A DNA stretch of 64,000 bases from a virus: the IMG/VR virus record IMGVR_UViG_3300017949_000004, positions 1 to 64,000 of that record; one strand, 5' to 3'. Position numbers and translations under genes: made by a program. Positions 39,846 through 47,257 of the stretch are shown here, piece after piece. The notes under the pieces are model-generated. The model had not been told where the DNA came from, did not search any database, and saw only the letters and a program-made list of their open reading frames with translations. The stretch's first letter is position 1. Each line of letters opens with the position of its first letter.

Positions 39846-40577
39846 TTATTTCCTTGTTGGTAAATCAAAGGGCTCATCTGTTTCTTTATCATACCAATAC
39901 AAACTTCTATGAGGCCTATCCCCATCTTTATAGTCTGCATCACTATAATAGAAAAATAATCTAAAAGTTGTCCGGTGTACATCTTCAGGACATTTTAGTG
40001 GTTTAGGATAACCATGAAATCCTCTCTTATGGTAATCCCATATTACTACACTGTTAAATTCACACGGAAAGTCCTTTATCATATTTTCTTTTTTATGATC
40101 CCAGAACTCTAGGGCACCCTTCCATTCAGGGTCCCAGTCGGGTGTTAAGTATACGATTAAGGAAAGTGCTCTGTGTAATTTTAATCTGTCGTTCCAGTTA
40201 AAATCTGTATGAACTTTTAAACTGTCGCCATTCCAAGATTTAGAATATCCTGCTCCTACTAGATAAGGATCAGAAATTAAATCATCTCTTCCTACTAATT
40301 TGCACAACCATTCCATGCCCAAAGCGCCATGTAATCCTTCAATAAATTCTCTAGCGACTGGCATGTGTTCTGTTTTTATACACTCCTGCATCCGACTACC
40401 ATTTCTCTCAAAGGTAGACCAGTGATGATCAGGTATTGTGTTCGACTCCTCAAACATTCTGCGTGCTAGATTTTCTGGCAGAAAGTTTTTTAGTCTTACA
40501 TGTGGTACCGGAGTCTGTGTACTATACTCATCATGTAGTTCAAAGGCATTGTGCGTTGCCGTAATGTAATCTATCAA
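39846..40577 (-). CDS. 2OG-Fe(II) oxygenase
   Basis: The 243-residue protein has the HxD iron motif in VHTDFNWN (about residues 121-128), a GYSKSWNGDSL lead-in, a LIVYLTPDWDPEWKGALEFWD core and a distal HGYPKPLK plus RTTFRLFFYYS that supplies the second His and the 2-oxoglutarate Arg. It is a member of the prolyl-hydroxylase-type double-stranded beta-helix fold. The substrate is unknown; protein or sugar hydroxylation is possible. Confidence 0.8.
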   Translation of the reverse strand: MIDYITATHNAFELHDEYSTQTPVPHVRLKNFLPENLARRMFEESNTIPDHHWSTFERNGSRMQECIKTEHMPVAREFIEGLHGALGMEWLCKLVGRDDLISDPYLVGAGYSKSWNGDSLKVHTDFNWNDRLKLHRALSLIVYLTPDWDPEWKGALEFWDHKKENMIKDFPCEFNSVVIWDYHKRGFHGYPKPLKCPEDVHRTTFRLFFYYSDADYKDGDRPHRSLYWYDKETDEPFDLPTRK

Positions 40578-40580
40578 TTC

Positions 40581-40907
40581 TTATTTACCTTTAAATGCTT
40601 GAGCTCCAAAAAATGCTGCAACAATACCTGCTACTGCTACAAAATATGTTGGTGCCATATCTCCTAATGTAGCTTGAGCTTGTTCTAGTCCTGCTAAACT
40701 AGCAACGACCACAGCAAAAGGATAGAGTAACATACCCCAAAGTGCAAACCAAGCCATACTACGTTGACTGTCTCGCATTGCATCCTGGTCTTCAAGTTCT
40801 TTTCTCTTAAATTCCATGTACATTGCTTTTTCTTCATCATCTACTTTACCGTCACCATTGGTGTCTGCAGGGTGGAACTCTTTAGCCTTTACTTCTTCTT
40901 CTGCCAT
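40581..40907 (-). CDS. EF-hand membrane protein
   Basis: I start at the ATG at 40907 (MAEEEVKAKE), which follows GGAGAAC; the longer frame has no site. The 108-residue product has one calcium-binding EF-hand loop (DTNGDGKVDDEE at about 17-28), a charged helix, and two membrane spans (about 52-70 and 84-102). This combination occurs in marine phage membrane proteins of unknown function. A late promoter is just upstream. Confidence 0.75.
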   Translation of the reverse strand: MAEEEVKAKEFHPADTNGDGKVDDEEKAMYMEFKRKELEDQDAMRDSQRSMAWFALWGMLLYPFAVVVASLAGLEQAQATLGDMAPTYFVAVAGIVAAFFGAQAFKGK

Positions 40908-40938
40908 AATAGTTCTCCTTACTAAAGTAATCAAGAAC

Positions 40939-40946
40939 TATTTATA
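40939..40946 (-). promoter_or_regulatory. T4-type late promoter
   Basis: TATAAATA lies 32 bases before the EF-hand gene start. A weak TTAC/GTAA hairpin lies close to the predicted transcript start. Confidence 0.6.
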
Positions 40947-41688
40947 ACTTTTTTTCCCTTATGTTTTTAAATACTTTTAACAGCTCTTCTTTGTCTATTT
41001 CTGTTTTTAGTGTAGCAATTTTTATTTCACCTAACGCCATCCTAGGGTCGTGAAAATTATAAGGCAATTTGTCTGGCATCTTTTGATAGAAAGCCTTATA
41101 GTGTTCCTTTAAATGTTCCGCGTCCTCTTCCGTAATAGGATCGTCTAAATGTACTTCAAAGTCTGTGCTTGTCCAATATTGAGGAACAAGAAGAGATTGG
41201 TCTATATTAAAATTACCTGTTGCCACTATTTGTTCAAATGATCTTCCTTCAAGGTGAGGATAGGATAAAAACATATCTCCAAAGTTTCTTTGTAAAGTAA
41301 ATTTAAAGTAATCCTCGTCTCGTAATCTAAATCTTTTTGAACCACCTTTAAACCCCCAATGCAATGGTTGCTCAAAGTCTGCCTTCTCATACAATATTAA
41401 ATAGTCTCTTAAATCTAGATAAGATTGTCTCTGTGCTGTTGTGGATTCTCCTATCCATGTTTCCAAATACTGAAACATCAATGTAGGATTTGAGAAATTA
41501 AAGTGTGCTGTTTCTGGGATTAAAAGTTCTTCACATAAGGATCGAATTTTTTCTAAATAAAACTCTCGATCCTTGTCAAGGAAAAAGTATTCCTTCATAT
41601 ACTGAAGATTGTCTCTGATTGCTACAGCATGTTTTGTAGTCCAGGGATCAACTGTTTCCCATTCTATTCCGTAAAAATTTAAAATCAA
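40942..41688 (-). CDS. Hypothetical protein after the helicase
   Basis: The 248-residue soluble protein is rich in Tyr, Phe and Leu with several helical blocks (LTFQYLETW-type and DRLRDEDYFKFTL-type). It overlaps the gp41 helicase end by four bases, so it is co-translated with it. No family was recognised. Confidence 0.6.
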   Translation of the reverse strand: MILNFYGIEWETVDPWTTKHAVAIRDNLQYMKEYFFLDKDREFYLEKIRSLCEELLIPETAHFNFSNPTLMFQYLETWIGESTTAQRQSYLDLRDYLILYEKADFEQPLHWGFKGGSKRFRLRDEDYFKFTLQRNFGDMFLSYPHLEGRSFEQIVATGNFNIDQSLLVPQYWTSTDFEVHLDDPITEEDAEHLKEHYKAFYQKMPDKLPYNFHDPRMALGEIKIATLKTEIDKEELLKVFKNIREKKL

Positions 41689-43058
41689 AACTTAATGCCC
41701 TCAAACCTGCTACCAAATTTAGAATTATCAAATACAGGGCCATCATCTTTACCTGTGTCCTGAAGATCTGCTGTAGGATTTTCTAAATCAAACAATTTCA
41801 TTCTTGCCCTATCAACGCCTATCATAAATCTTTTGTTTCTAGTAGGATCAGAATATCTATTCTTTAATTGTTTAACCATCATCTGTCCTAACTTTTCTAT
41901 CTCCTCTGTACTTATAAGAGCAAACATTAAATCTGCTGTAGCAGGCAAGCCAAAGGACTCAGAAGTATCTGTTAGTTCTACATCACTGCTGTTGTAACCG
42001 CCCCTTGTAGTTTGTGTAGCGCTAACAATAGGAACATCATATTCTACAGCAAGTCCTCTTAGCTCTTCTGCTATAGACTTAATAATAGTATATGAGTTAG
42101 CAGACGATCCTGCTCTGAACCTACTAGAAGAACAGATATTAAGATAGTCAATAAAAATAATGTCCGGAGAAAAGTTTCTTTTAAGTTTAAGTTCATTCAA
42201 TAACGCTTTAAAGTGTCCTGCATGTGCCGATGCTGTTGGATATTCTTTAATAATTAGCCTACCCTGTATTTTGCTATTTATTTTAGATATCCTATCGTCA
42301 AACATAGACTTGCTTAAGTCTTTCAAATCATGTATAGGCAAATTAAACAAGTTTGCATCTATACGTTCTGCAATCCTTTCCTCTGCCATCTCAAGAGTAA
42401 TGTATAAAACATTTTTACCTTGAGATATACAAGCAGCCGCCATATGACACATAAACAAAGACTTACCTACACCCGTGCCTGCCAATGCAATATTTAATGT
42501 TTTGTTAGCAAGGCCTCCCTCTGTTATCTTGTTAAACATTTCCAAGTCAAAGGGTAGCTTTTCTTCTAGTCTATGATAAAATTCAAAACGTTGATCAGCA
42601 TTTTCGATATAATCATGTCCTACGTTGTTATCAAAACCAACCTGTAATGCTTCTGATAACATTCCTGGAAGAGCATCAGGACCTCTTTGTTTATCCTTAC
42701 CATCTATAACTTGAATGCTTTCCATAATAGCATTATAGATTGCTTTGTCTTTACAATACCTTTCAGTTTCATCGAGAAGCCACGCCTCGTCTGTCTCTAT
42801 CTGGGCAATTTCATCTACCCATTCTTGTACAGCGGGCAAGTCAGATTCAGATATACTTCTATCTTCATCTACAGAAATTCTTAATGCTTGTTTTGTGGGT
42901 GGGTCGTTGTACTTCTCAGAATACTCTACAATTTTTCTTAGAATTATTTTATGTTCACCCGAAAAATACTCTGCCTTTAAGAAAGGAATTACTTTTCGAA
43001 AGTAATTATCATTCGTTAGCAGGTTATTTAAAATTGCATCTTCAATTCTTGTCTTCAA
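41685..43058 (-). CDS. 41: Replicative DNA helicase (T4 gp41-like)
   Basis: The 457-residue protein has an N-terminal helical domain and a RecA-like core with the Walker A motif GTGVGKS at about residues 193-199 and Walker B IIFIDYLNI near 287. DnaB-family motifs TLEMAEERIAER and QLKNRYSDPTRN are also present. It unwinds DNA at the fork as a hexamer and recruits the primase at 20746-21765. The gene overlaps a hypothetical gene by four bases. Confidence 0.92.
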   Translation of the reverse strand: MKTRIEDAILNNLLTNDNYFRKVIPFLKAEYFSGEHKIILRKIVEYSEKYNDPPTKQALRISVDEDRSISESDLPAVQEWVDEIAQIETDEAWLLDETERYCKDKAIYNAIMESIQVIDGKDKQRGPDALPGMLSEALQVGFDNNVGHDYIENADQRFEFYHRLEEKLPFDLEMFNKITEGGLANKTLNIALAGTGVGKSLFMCHMAAACISQGKNVLYITLEMAEERIAERIDANLFNLPIHDLKDLSKSMFDDRISKINSKIQGRLIIKEYPTASAHAGHFKALLNELKLKRNFSPDIIFIDYLNICSSSRFRAGSSANSYTIIKSIAEELRGLAVEYDVPIVSATQTTRGGYNSSDVELTDTSESFGLPATADLMFALISTEEIEKLGQMMVKQLKNRYSDPTRNKRFMIGVDRARMKLFDLENPTADLQDTGKDDGPVFDNSKFGSRFEGIKF

Positions 43059-43064
43059 TTAATT

Positions 43065-43445
43065 TTACTCCATAGGGTGGGTGTCTGCAATTTGTTGCAG
43101 TCCTTTACGGATATTAGTAGCAGAGATTTCCTCTATCTTGTCTTCTAATTTTTCCTGTTCAATTTTATAACCAACGTCCCTACCATAGGTAATATGTGTT
43201 ATGTTAGGAACATTCATTATAACATAATGTTCTGAAGAATAAAAGCCTTCTTTTGCCAAAGCTGTTGTAATCTGTACTGAGCGTTCGTTAAAGTCATAGG
43301 GATTACCTTCTGTTCCATCAGAAGCCCTAAGTAAAATTACTACTTGACCAGTCTTGGAAATTGCTCTTTTAAATAGCTCTGTATGCCCTTTGTGCCAGGG
43401 CTGAAACCTTCCAAGGAGTTGAGTAGTTGGTTTTGTCCAATCCAT
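43065..43445 (-). CDS. Nicotinamide-nucleotide adenylyltransferase-like protein
   Basis: The 126-residue protein has GRFQPWHKGHTEL at about residues 12-24 with the HxGH site and ISATNIRKGL near the end, the pattern of NMN adenylyltransferases of the NadM type. It would make NAD or a similar adenylate during infection. The ATG has a good AAGGA site six bases upstream and starts 106 bases inside the end of the kinase gene, in another frame. Confidence 0.8.
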   Translation of the reverse strand: MDWTKPTTQLLGRFQPWHKGHTELFKRAISKTGQVVILLRASDGTEGNPYDFNERSVQITTALAKEGFYSSEHYVIMNVPNITHITYGRDVGYKIEQEKLEDKIEEISATNIRKGLQQIADTHPME

Positions 43446-43780
43446 GTTTTAATCCTTAAATTGTATTTTTGTGGAGACTCAAAAATCTTATTAGTGTCTG
43501 CAAATCTTCCTGCTTTAATTGTGTCCATCCATATTATATAGTCTGCATCTACAATATCTCTCATTTTTTTGAGTGGACAAACAAAATCAAATATACCAAA
43601 GTCGTAAAAAGACATACGATAAGCCTGCCTTAGTCTCCCCTCTTCCGTAAAATCCCAATCATCGTGCTTCTCTCTTAGTGTATCTGCATTGTAATATGGA
43701 ACAAGAAAATGATATGCTAGTTCTTTTGCTAATGTAGTTTTGCCACTACCAGGAAGTCCCATGATTAAAATTTTATTCAA
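43340..43780 (-). CDS. P-loop kinase-like protein
   Basis: The 146-residue protein has the Walker A motif GLPGSGKTTLAKEL at about residues 8-21 and a Walker B-type DADYIIWMD. It resembles APS kinase or small nucleotide kinases such as those found beside NMN adenylyltransferases in marine phages. The last 35 residues are encoded in the same bases as the start of the following gene, read in another frame, and look unconstrained. Confidence 0.75.
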   Translation of the reverse strand: MNKILIMGLPGSGKTTLAKELAYHFLVPYYNADTLREKHDDWDFTEEGRLRQAYRMSFYDFGIFDFVCPLKKMRDIVDADYIIWMDTIKAGRFADTNKIFESPQKYNLRIKTWIGQNQLLNSLEGFSPGTKGIQSYLKEQFPRLVK

Positions 43781-44419
43781 TTAGTTTACCTCAATATCAT
43801 ATACGAAAATCGTTTTATCAAAATACATTTCCATTATGAAATTAATTACATTATACATTGAATCGTATGGCATTGCTATATCCTTGGTGACCGGATTTGT
43901 AGCTGATACACCAGAATGAATAGCACCAAGCCTTACGTTTGAAATCCTTTTATCCTTAACGTACTCATAATGAGATTTTTTGGATTTTATATATTCTGCC
44001 ATGACATCAAAATTTAAAATTTCACTATAGAAGTCTGCATCAGGTGGGCGATACATTTTTGCTTCTTCACCATACTCCTCCCACCAAACAACATGGCTTC
44101 CTATAGTTATCAATAAAGGTTTAACATTATCACGCTGAGGAACTGCATTAGATAAATTATGTGTAGGATAATGCCTCTCATAAACTTCTTTAATCATTAG
44201 TTCCTGTGAGTTATCTAAGGAAGAATGATTGTATGCCAAGTTTATAAAAACATCACATGAATTTGTAGCATCGGTAATAAAAAGACGATCCTCTGGTTTT
44301 GAAATATCATAACCGTTTGACCTGCTATATCTTTCTACTTCGTGTCCTGCTTGTTTTAGTTGCTCAAAAAGTTTAACACCGAAACCCTTGTTACCACCTG
44401 TCATTACAATTTTATACAT
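43781..44419 (-). CDS. NAD-dependent epimerase/SDR-like protein
   Basis: The 212-residue protein starts with a Rossmann glycine motif TGGNKGFGV (TGxxxGxG) at about 7-15. DVFINLAYN and LLITIGSHVVWWEEYG later resemble the NAD-binding and active-site strands of short-chain epimerases. The catalytic YxxxK is not clear, so it may be a sugar epimerase with reduced or altered activity. Confidence 0.7.
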   Translation of the reverse strand: MYKIVMTGGNKGFGVKLFEQLKQAGHEVERYSRSNGYDISKPEDRLFITDATNSCDVFINLAYNHSSLDNSQELMIKEVYERHYPTHNLSNAVPQRDNVKPLLITIGSHVVWWEEYGEEAKMYRPPDADFYSEILNFDVMAEYIKSKKSHYEYVKDKRISNVRLGAIHSGVSATNPVTKDIAMPYDSMYNVINFIMEMYFDKTIFVYDIEVN

Positions 44420-45284
44420 GTAATATATCTCTCACGTCTATTCTATTTAATTGTTCATGAGGATAATCCTCACCGTCATTAAAGGCATAGCATGTTTTAC
44501 ATGCTTGTAAATGACTTATAGGACCATATAAAAACTTTTCTAATTTTTCTTTGCTGTCTTTTTCGTGTAGGTTAACTCTATCTAAGCCATAGTCATATGG
44601 ATTGTCTAAGCCTTCCTGTATGTAAAGTTTTTCTTTTACAAAAGATAACGGACATCTATAAAAATTTCCTTGGTGAAATCCCCAGGTACTATCCTTCATC
44701 CAACATCTTCTGAATGCTATTTCAGTTAGCATATCATTTCTTTGAGGAGTGTTTCTATACAGCTCTTTAAAGTTTCCAGATAGAATATTCACAGTTGAAT
44801 TTTTACTATGTATGTCTTTTTGAACAGCCTTGAGATTGTCTACAACATTAGGATTGGTAATTTCATGGCACATCAAATGAGGATACTGAGCTAGTTTATT
44901 TTCTATTAGCCTGTAAATTTTATCATAGTTAATGTTTACATTTTTATAAACACTAATGTTTAAAATATCAAGTGCTTCCCAGAACTCATCTGTCATCTTT
45001 ACAAGGTTTATGCCGTTACTAATTATATTAGTCTTATAACAAAAGCCCTGCTCCTTAGGGTACTTTAAAAAGTCTACAATTCTAGGATGTAGTGTTGGCT
45101 CTCCTCCACCTATTCGTATAAGATCAATGTGGAACCATTGTTTTAGTACATCAATATCTTTTTTATAGTCCTTAAAATTTAAAAACGTATTCTTTTTAAA
45201 GTAGGGACTTGCCATGCTACAGCGAGCACATTTAAGATTACAGTCTAATACAGGCCAAACTTCAAAGTATGTTTTCGTCCACAT
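44412..45284 (-). CDS. Radical SAM protein
   Basis: The 290-residue protein has CNLKCARC (C-x3-C-x2-C) at about residues 15-22 and an IRIGGGEPTLHP motif, both typical of radical SAM enzymes. Additional Cys near the C-terminus (CKTCYAFND) could hold an auxiliary cluster. It overlaps the epimerase gene by eight bases. The substrate is unknown; this is the second radical SAM gene in the window. Confidence 0.85.
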   Translation of the reverse strand: MWTKTYFEVWPVLDCNLKCARCSMASPYFKKNTFLNFKDYKKDIDVLKQWFHIDLIRIGGGEPTLHPRIVDFLKYPKEQGFCYKTNIISNGINLVKMTDEFWEALDILNISVYKNVNINYDKIYRLIENKLAQYPHLMCHEITNPNVVDNLKAVQKDIHSKNSTVNILSGNFKELYRNTPQRNDMLTEIAFRRCWMKDSTWGFHQGNFYRCPLSFVKEKLYIQEGLDNPYDYGLDRVNLHEKDSKEKLEKFLYGPISHLQACKTCYAFNDGEDYPHEQLNRIDVRDILHV

Positions 45285-45450
45285 ATTCTCGTCTTACTTC
45301 TTCTACACAATTCTCACATATATAAAGCTCTCCGCCTTCTCCATGAAAGCAAAGAGCCCTATCGCCTTCCCAGATAGTTATTTGACATCTATCACAAGAT
45401 CCCTCAGGCTTCTTCGTAGGCTTTTTCAATGTCTTCTTCAGAAACTTCAT
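45262..45450 (-). CDS. Small zinc-ribbon protein
   Basis: The ATG at 45450 gives a 62-residue protein with a basic N-terminus (LKKTLKKPTKKPEG) and two Cys pairs (CDRCQ and CENC), a zinc-ribbon pattern. It overlaps UvsX by 47 bases, a large overlap but in the style of this genome; no closer ATG exists. It may bind nucleic acid. Confidence 0.6.
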   Translation of the reverse strand: MKFLKKTLKKPTKKPEGSCDRCQITIWEGDRALCFHGEGGELYICENCVEEVRREYVDENIL

Positions 45451-46477
45451 CTTTAATAATGCCGTCGCTTGAGGATATAAGATATCTATTCTCAATCCAT
45501 TTTACAAATGTTTCGTCTTTTAATACAGGCAACCAAAACTCTTTAGTGTATGTATCCTTGGCACGAACTTTAGGATCAATTGCTTCACCTGTTTCCATGT
45601 CTACTCTTTGATACCAACCATTACTAGGTTTAATAACATGTCCAGAAGACATTGCCATATCCAAAAGTCCGGACCATTTGCTAATACCACCTTCAAAAGT
45701 TACTTCAATTGGAATTTTAGACTTCTCTCTAACAAAGCGAGACTTTTCAACATTAATAATAAAATTATAGCCTACTAGATCAGCACCTTGTTTTTCCTGC
45801 TGTCTACCAATGATGTAGATATTGTCTGCAGAATAATAAATGCCTGTTCCACCAGAAACAATGTCTTTAGGAAACAATCCAATCTCTTTGTATGTGTGAT
45901 TAACAACCACTGCAGGAATATCCTTTAGTGTTAGGTGAGGTGTAATCATTCTAAACAACGACTTCATTTGTTTAGCCCTTGTCATATCAGCTACACTCTT
46001 ACCATCTAAGGCATCTTCTACTTCTTTTTTACTAGCTAAGTTTCCTACGGAGTCAACAAGAATGATAACATGATCACCTCGTTCTAATCCATTTAACTGA
46101 GACATGATATCGTGTTTAAGCTGTTCAATATCTGTAATAGGTGTATGAACAACACGATCAGTATCAATACCAAAGGTGTGAAAGTATGACTGAGGTGAAC
46201 CAAACTCTGAATCGTAAAACAGAACAATGGCATCCTCATACTTATCTAGATAGGATTTAGCCAACAACAAACTAAATGCTGTCTTAAAGTGTTTAGAAGG
46301 ACCTGCAAAAACTGTCAAGCCAGGTGTAAGTCCTCCATTTAGTTTTCCACTCAACGCAACGTTAAGTGCTGGAACAGACGTTTGTATTAAATCCTTTGTA
46401 TTAAAAAATTTAGAATTAGATAATATTTCTGATTCTTTAATCGTGCTGTTCTTTTTTAATTTATCAAGTAAACTCAT
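45404..46477 (-). CDS. uvsX: UvsX RecA-like recombinase
   Basis: The 357-residue protein has the Walker A motif GPSKHFKT at about 58-65, a divergent P-loop typical of UvsX. It also has the Walker B-type VIILVDSVG, VVVNHTYK, and DNA-binding loops (GGTGIYYSADNIYII). It pairs homologous DNA in recombination-dependent replication. It sits in the T4-like order next to the DNA polymerase and a UDP-glucose dehydrogenase-like gene. Confidence 0.9.
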   Translation of the reverse strand: MSLLDKLKKNSTIKESEILSNSKFFNTKDLIQTSVPALNVALSGKLNGGLTPGLTVFAGPSKHFKTAFSLLLAKSYLDKYEDAIVLFYDSEFGSPQSYFHTFGIDTDRVVHTPITDIEQLKHDIMSQLNGLERGDHVIILVDSVGNLASKKEVEDALDGKSVADMTRAKQMKSLFRMITPHLTLKDIPAVVVNHTYKEIGLFPKDIVSGGTGIYYSADNIYIIGRQQEKQGADLVGYNFIINVEKSRFVREKSKIPIEVTFEGGISKWSGLLDMAMSSGHVIKPSNGWYQRVDMETGEAIDPKVRAKDTYTKEFWLPVLKDETFVKWIENRYLISSSDGIIKDEVSEEDIEKAYEEA

Positions 46478-46486
46478 AATATCTCC

Positions 46487-47257
46487 TTACCATTCCATAC
46501 CAGACAAGAGTTTATCTAATTGCCTGACACGTCTAATTGTATTTTGTTTTAAAGCCTCTAACATATGATTGTGATATGTTGTATTATTACATAGGTTAGC
46601 CATATGTGTCAAGTCTTTTGGTAAACATTTTCCCCCAAAACCTAAACCACCGTCGGGCCCTGGGCATTTCCAATGTGATCCTCCAATTGATACATCTCGG
46701 GATAACATCTTTTCTATACTCTCATAGTCCATACCTTGTTCTTCACAAATGTCATAAAAGTCATTTGCTAATGCTACTCGCATAGCTAGGGCTGTGTTCC
46801 TAGCCAACTTAAACATCATAGCTTCTTTACCACTAACAATATGTATGTCCTTCAACATAAAAAAGTCTTGTAGGTATTCACCCAAAACTTTATTAGAAGT
46901 AACTATGGGAAGTTCTTTGCTAACTACATCTTCTCTCCAATGTTTCTCCCTGAGAAACTCTGGCATAAAATCCGCATCTGGGAATAAACTAACTTGATCG
47001 GGACCTATTGTACTTCTAATAATAATTTGTCCTTTACCTTTCCATTCCTCATACACTTTTTCTAAAAGAGTAGTGTCTAAATGCTTACCATTATCTGGAG
47101 TAGGTACACAAAGAAAAACAAAATCGTATTTCTTTTCTTTACCTTCCTCATAACCCAACAAAGGATCATGTTTAGATACCTGAGCATCTGTAAACTCTAA
47201 CATGTACTCTGTTGCTTTTCCAACAAAGCCATAACCCACAATTAATGTTTTTATCAT
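46487..47257 (-). CDS. UDP-glucose dehydrogenase-like protein
   Basis: The 256-residue protein has the NAD-binding GYGFVGKATE, a FLCVPTPDN motif, RSTIGPDQV, and the catalytic GFGGKCLPKDL, all features of UDP-glucose/GDP-mannose dehydrogenases. It lacks the third (UDP-binding) domain that gives cellular enzymes about 400-450 residues, as is usual for the phage versions. It would produce a sugar acid for glycan synthesis. Confidence 0.85.
   Translation of the reverse strand: MIKTLIVGYGFVGKATEYMLEFTDAQVSKHDPLLGYEEGKEKKYDFVFLCVPTPDNGKHLDTTLLEKVYEEWKGKGQIIIRSTIGPDQVSLFPDADFMPEFLREKHWREDVVSKELPIVTSNKVLGEYLQDFFMLKDIHIVSGKEAMMFKLARNTALAMRVALANDFYDICEEQGMDYESIEKMLSRDVSIGGSHWKCPGPDGGLGFGGKCLPKDLTHMANLCNNTTYHNHMLEALKQNTIRRVRQLDKLLSGMEW

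Noticed and set aside
43340-43445. Overlap of kinase and NMN adenylyltransferase as a frameshift error
   Set aside because: The second gene has its own ribosome binding site, and its frame has a stop just upstream, so two separate genes are a better explanation than a broken fusion.
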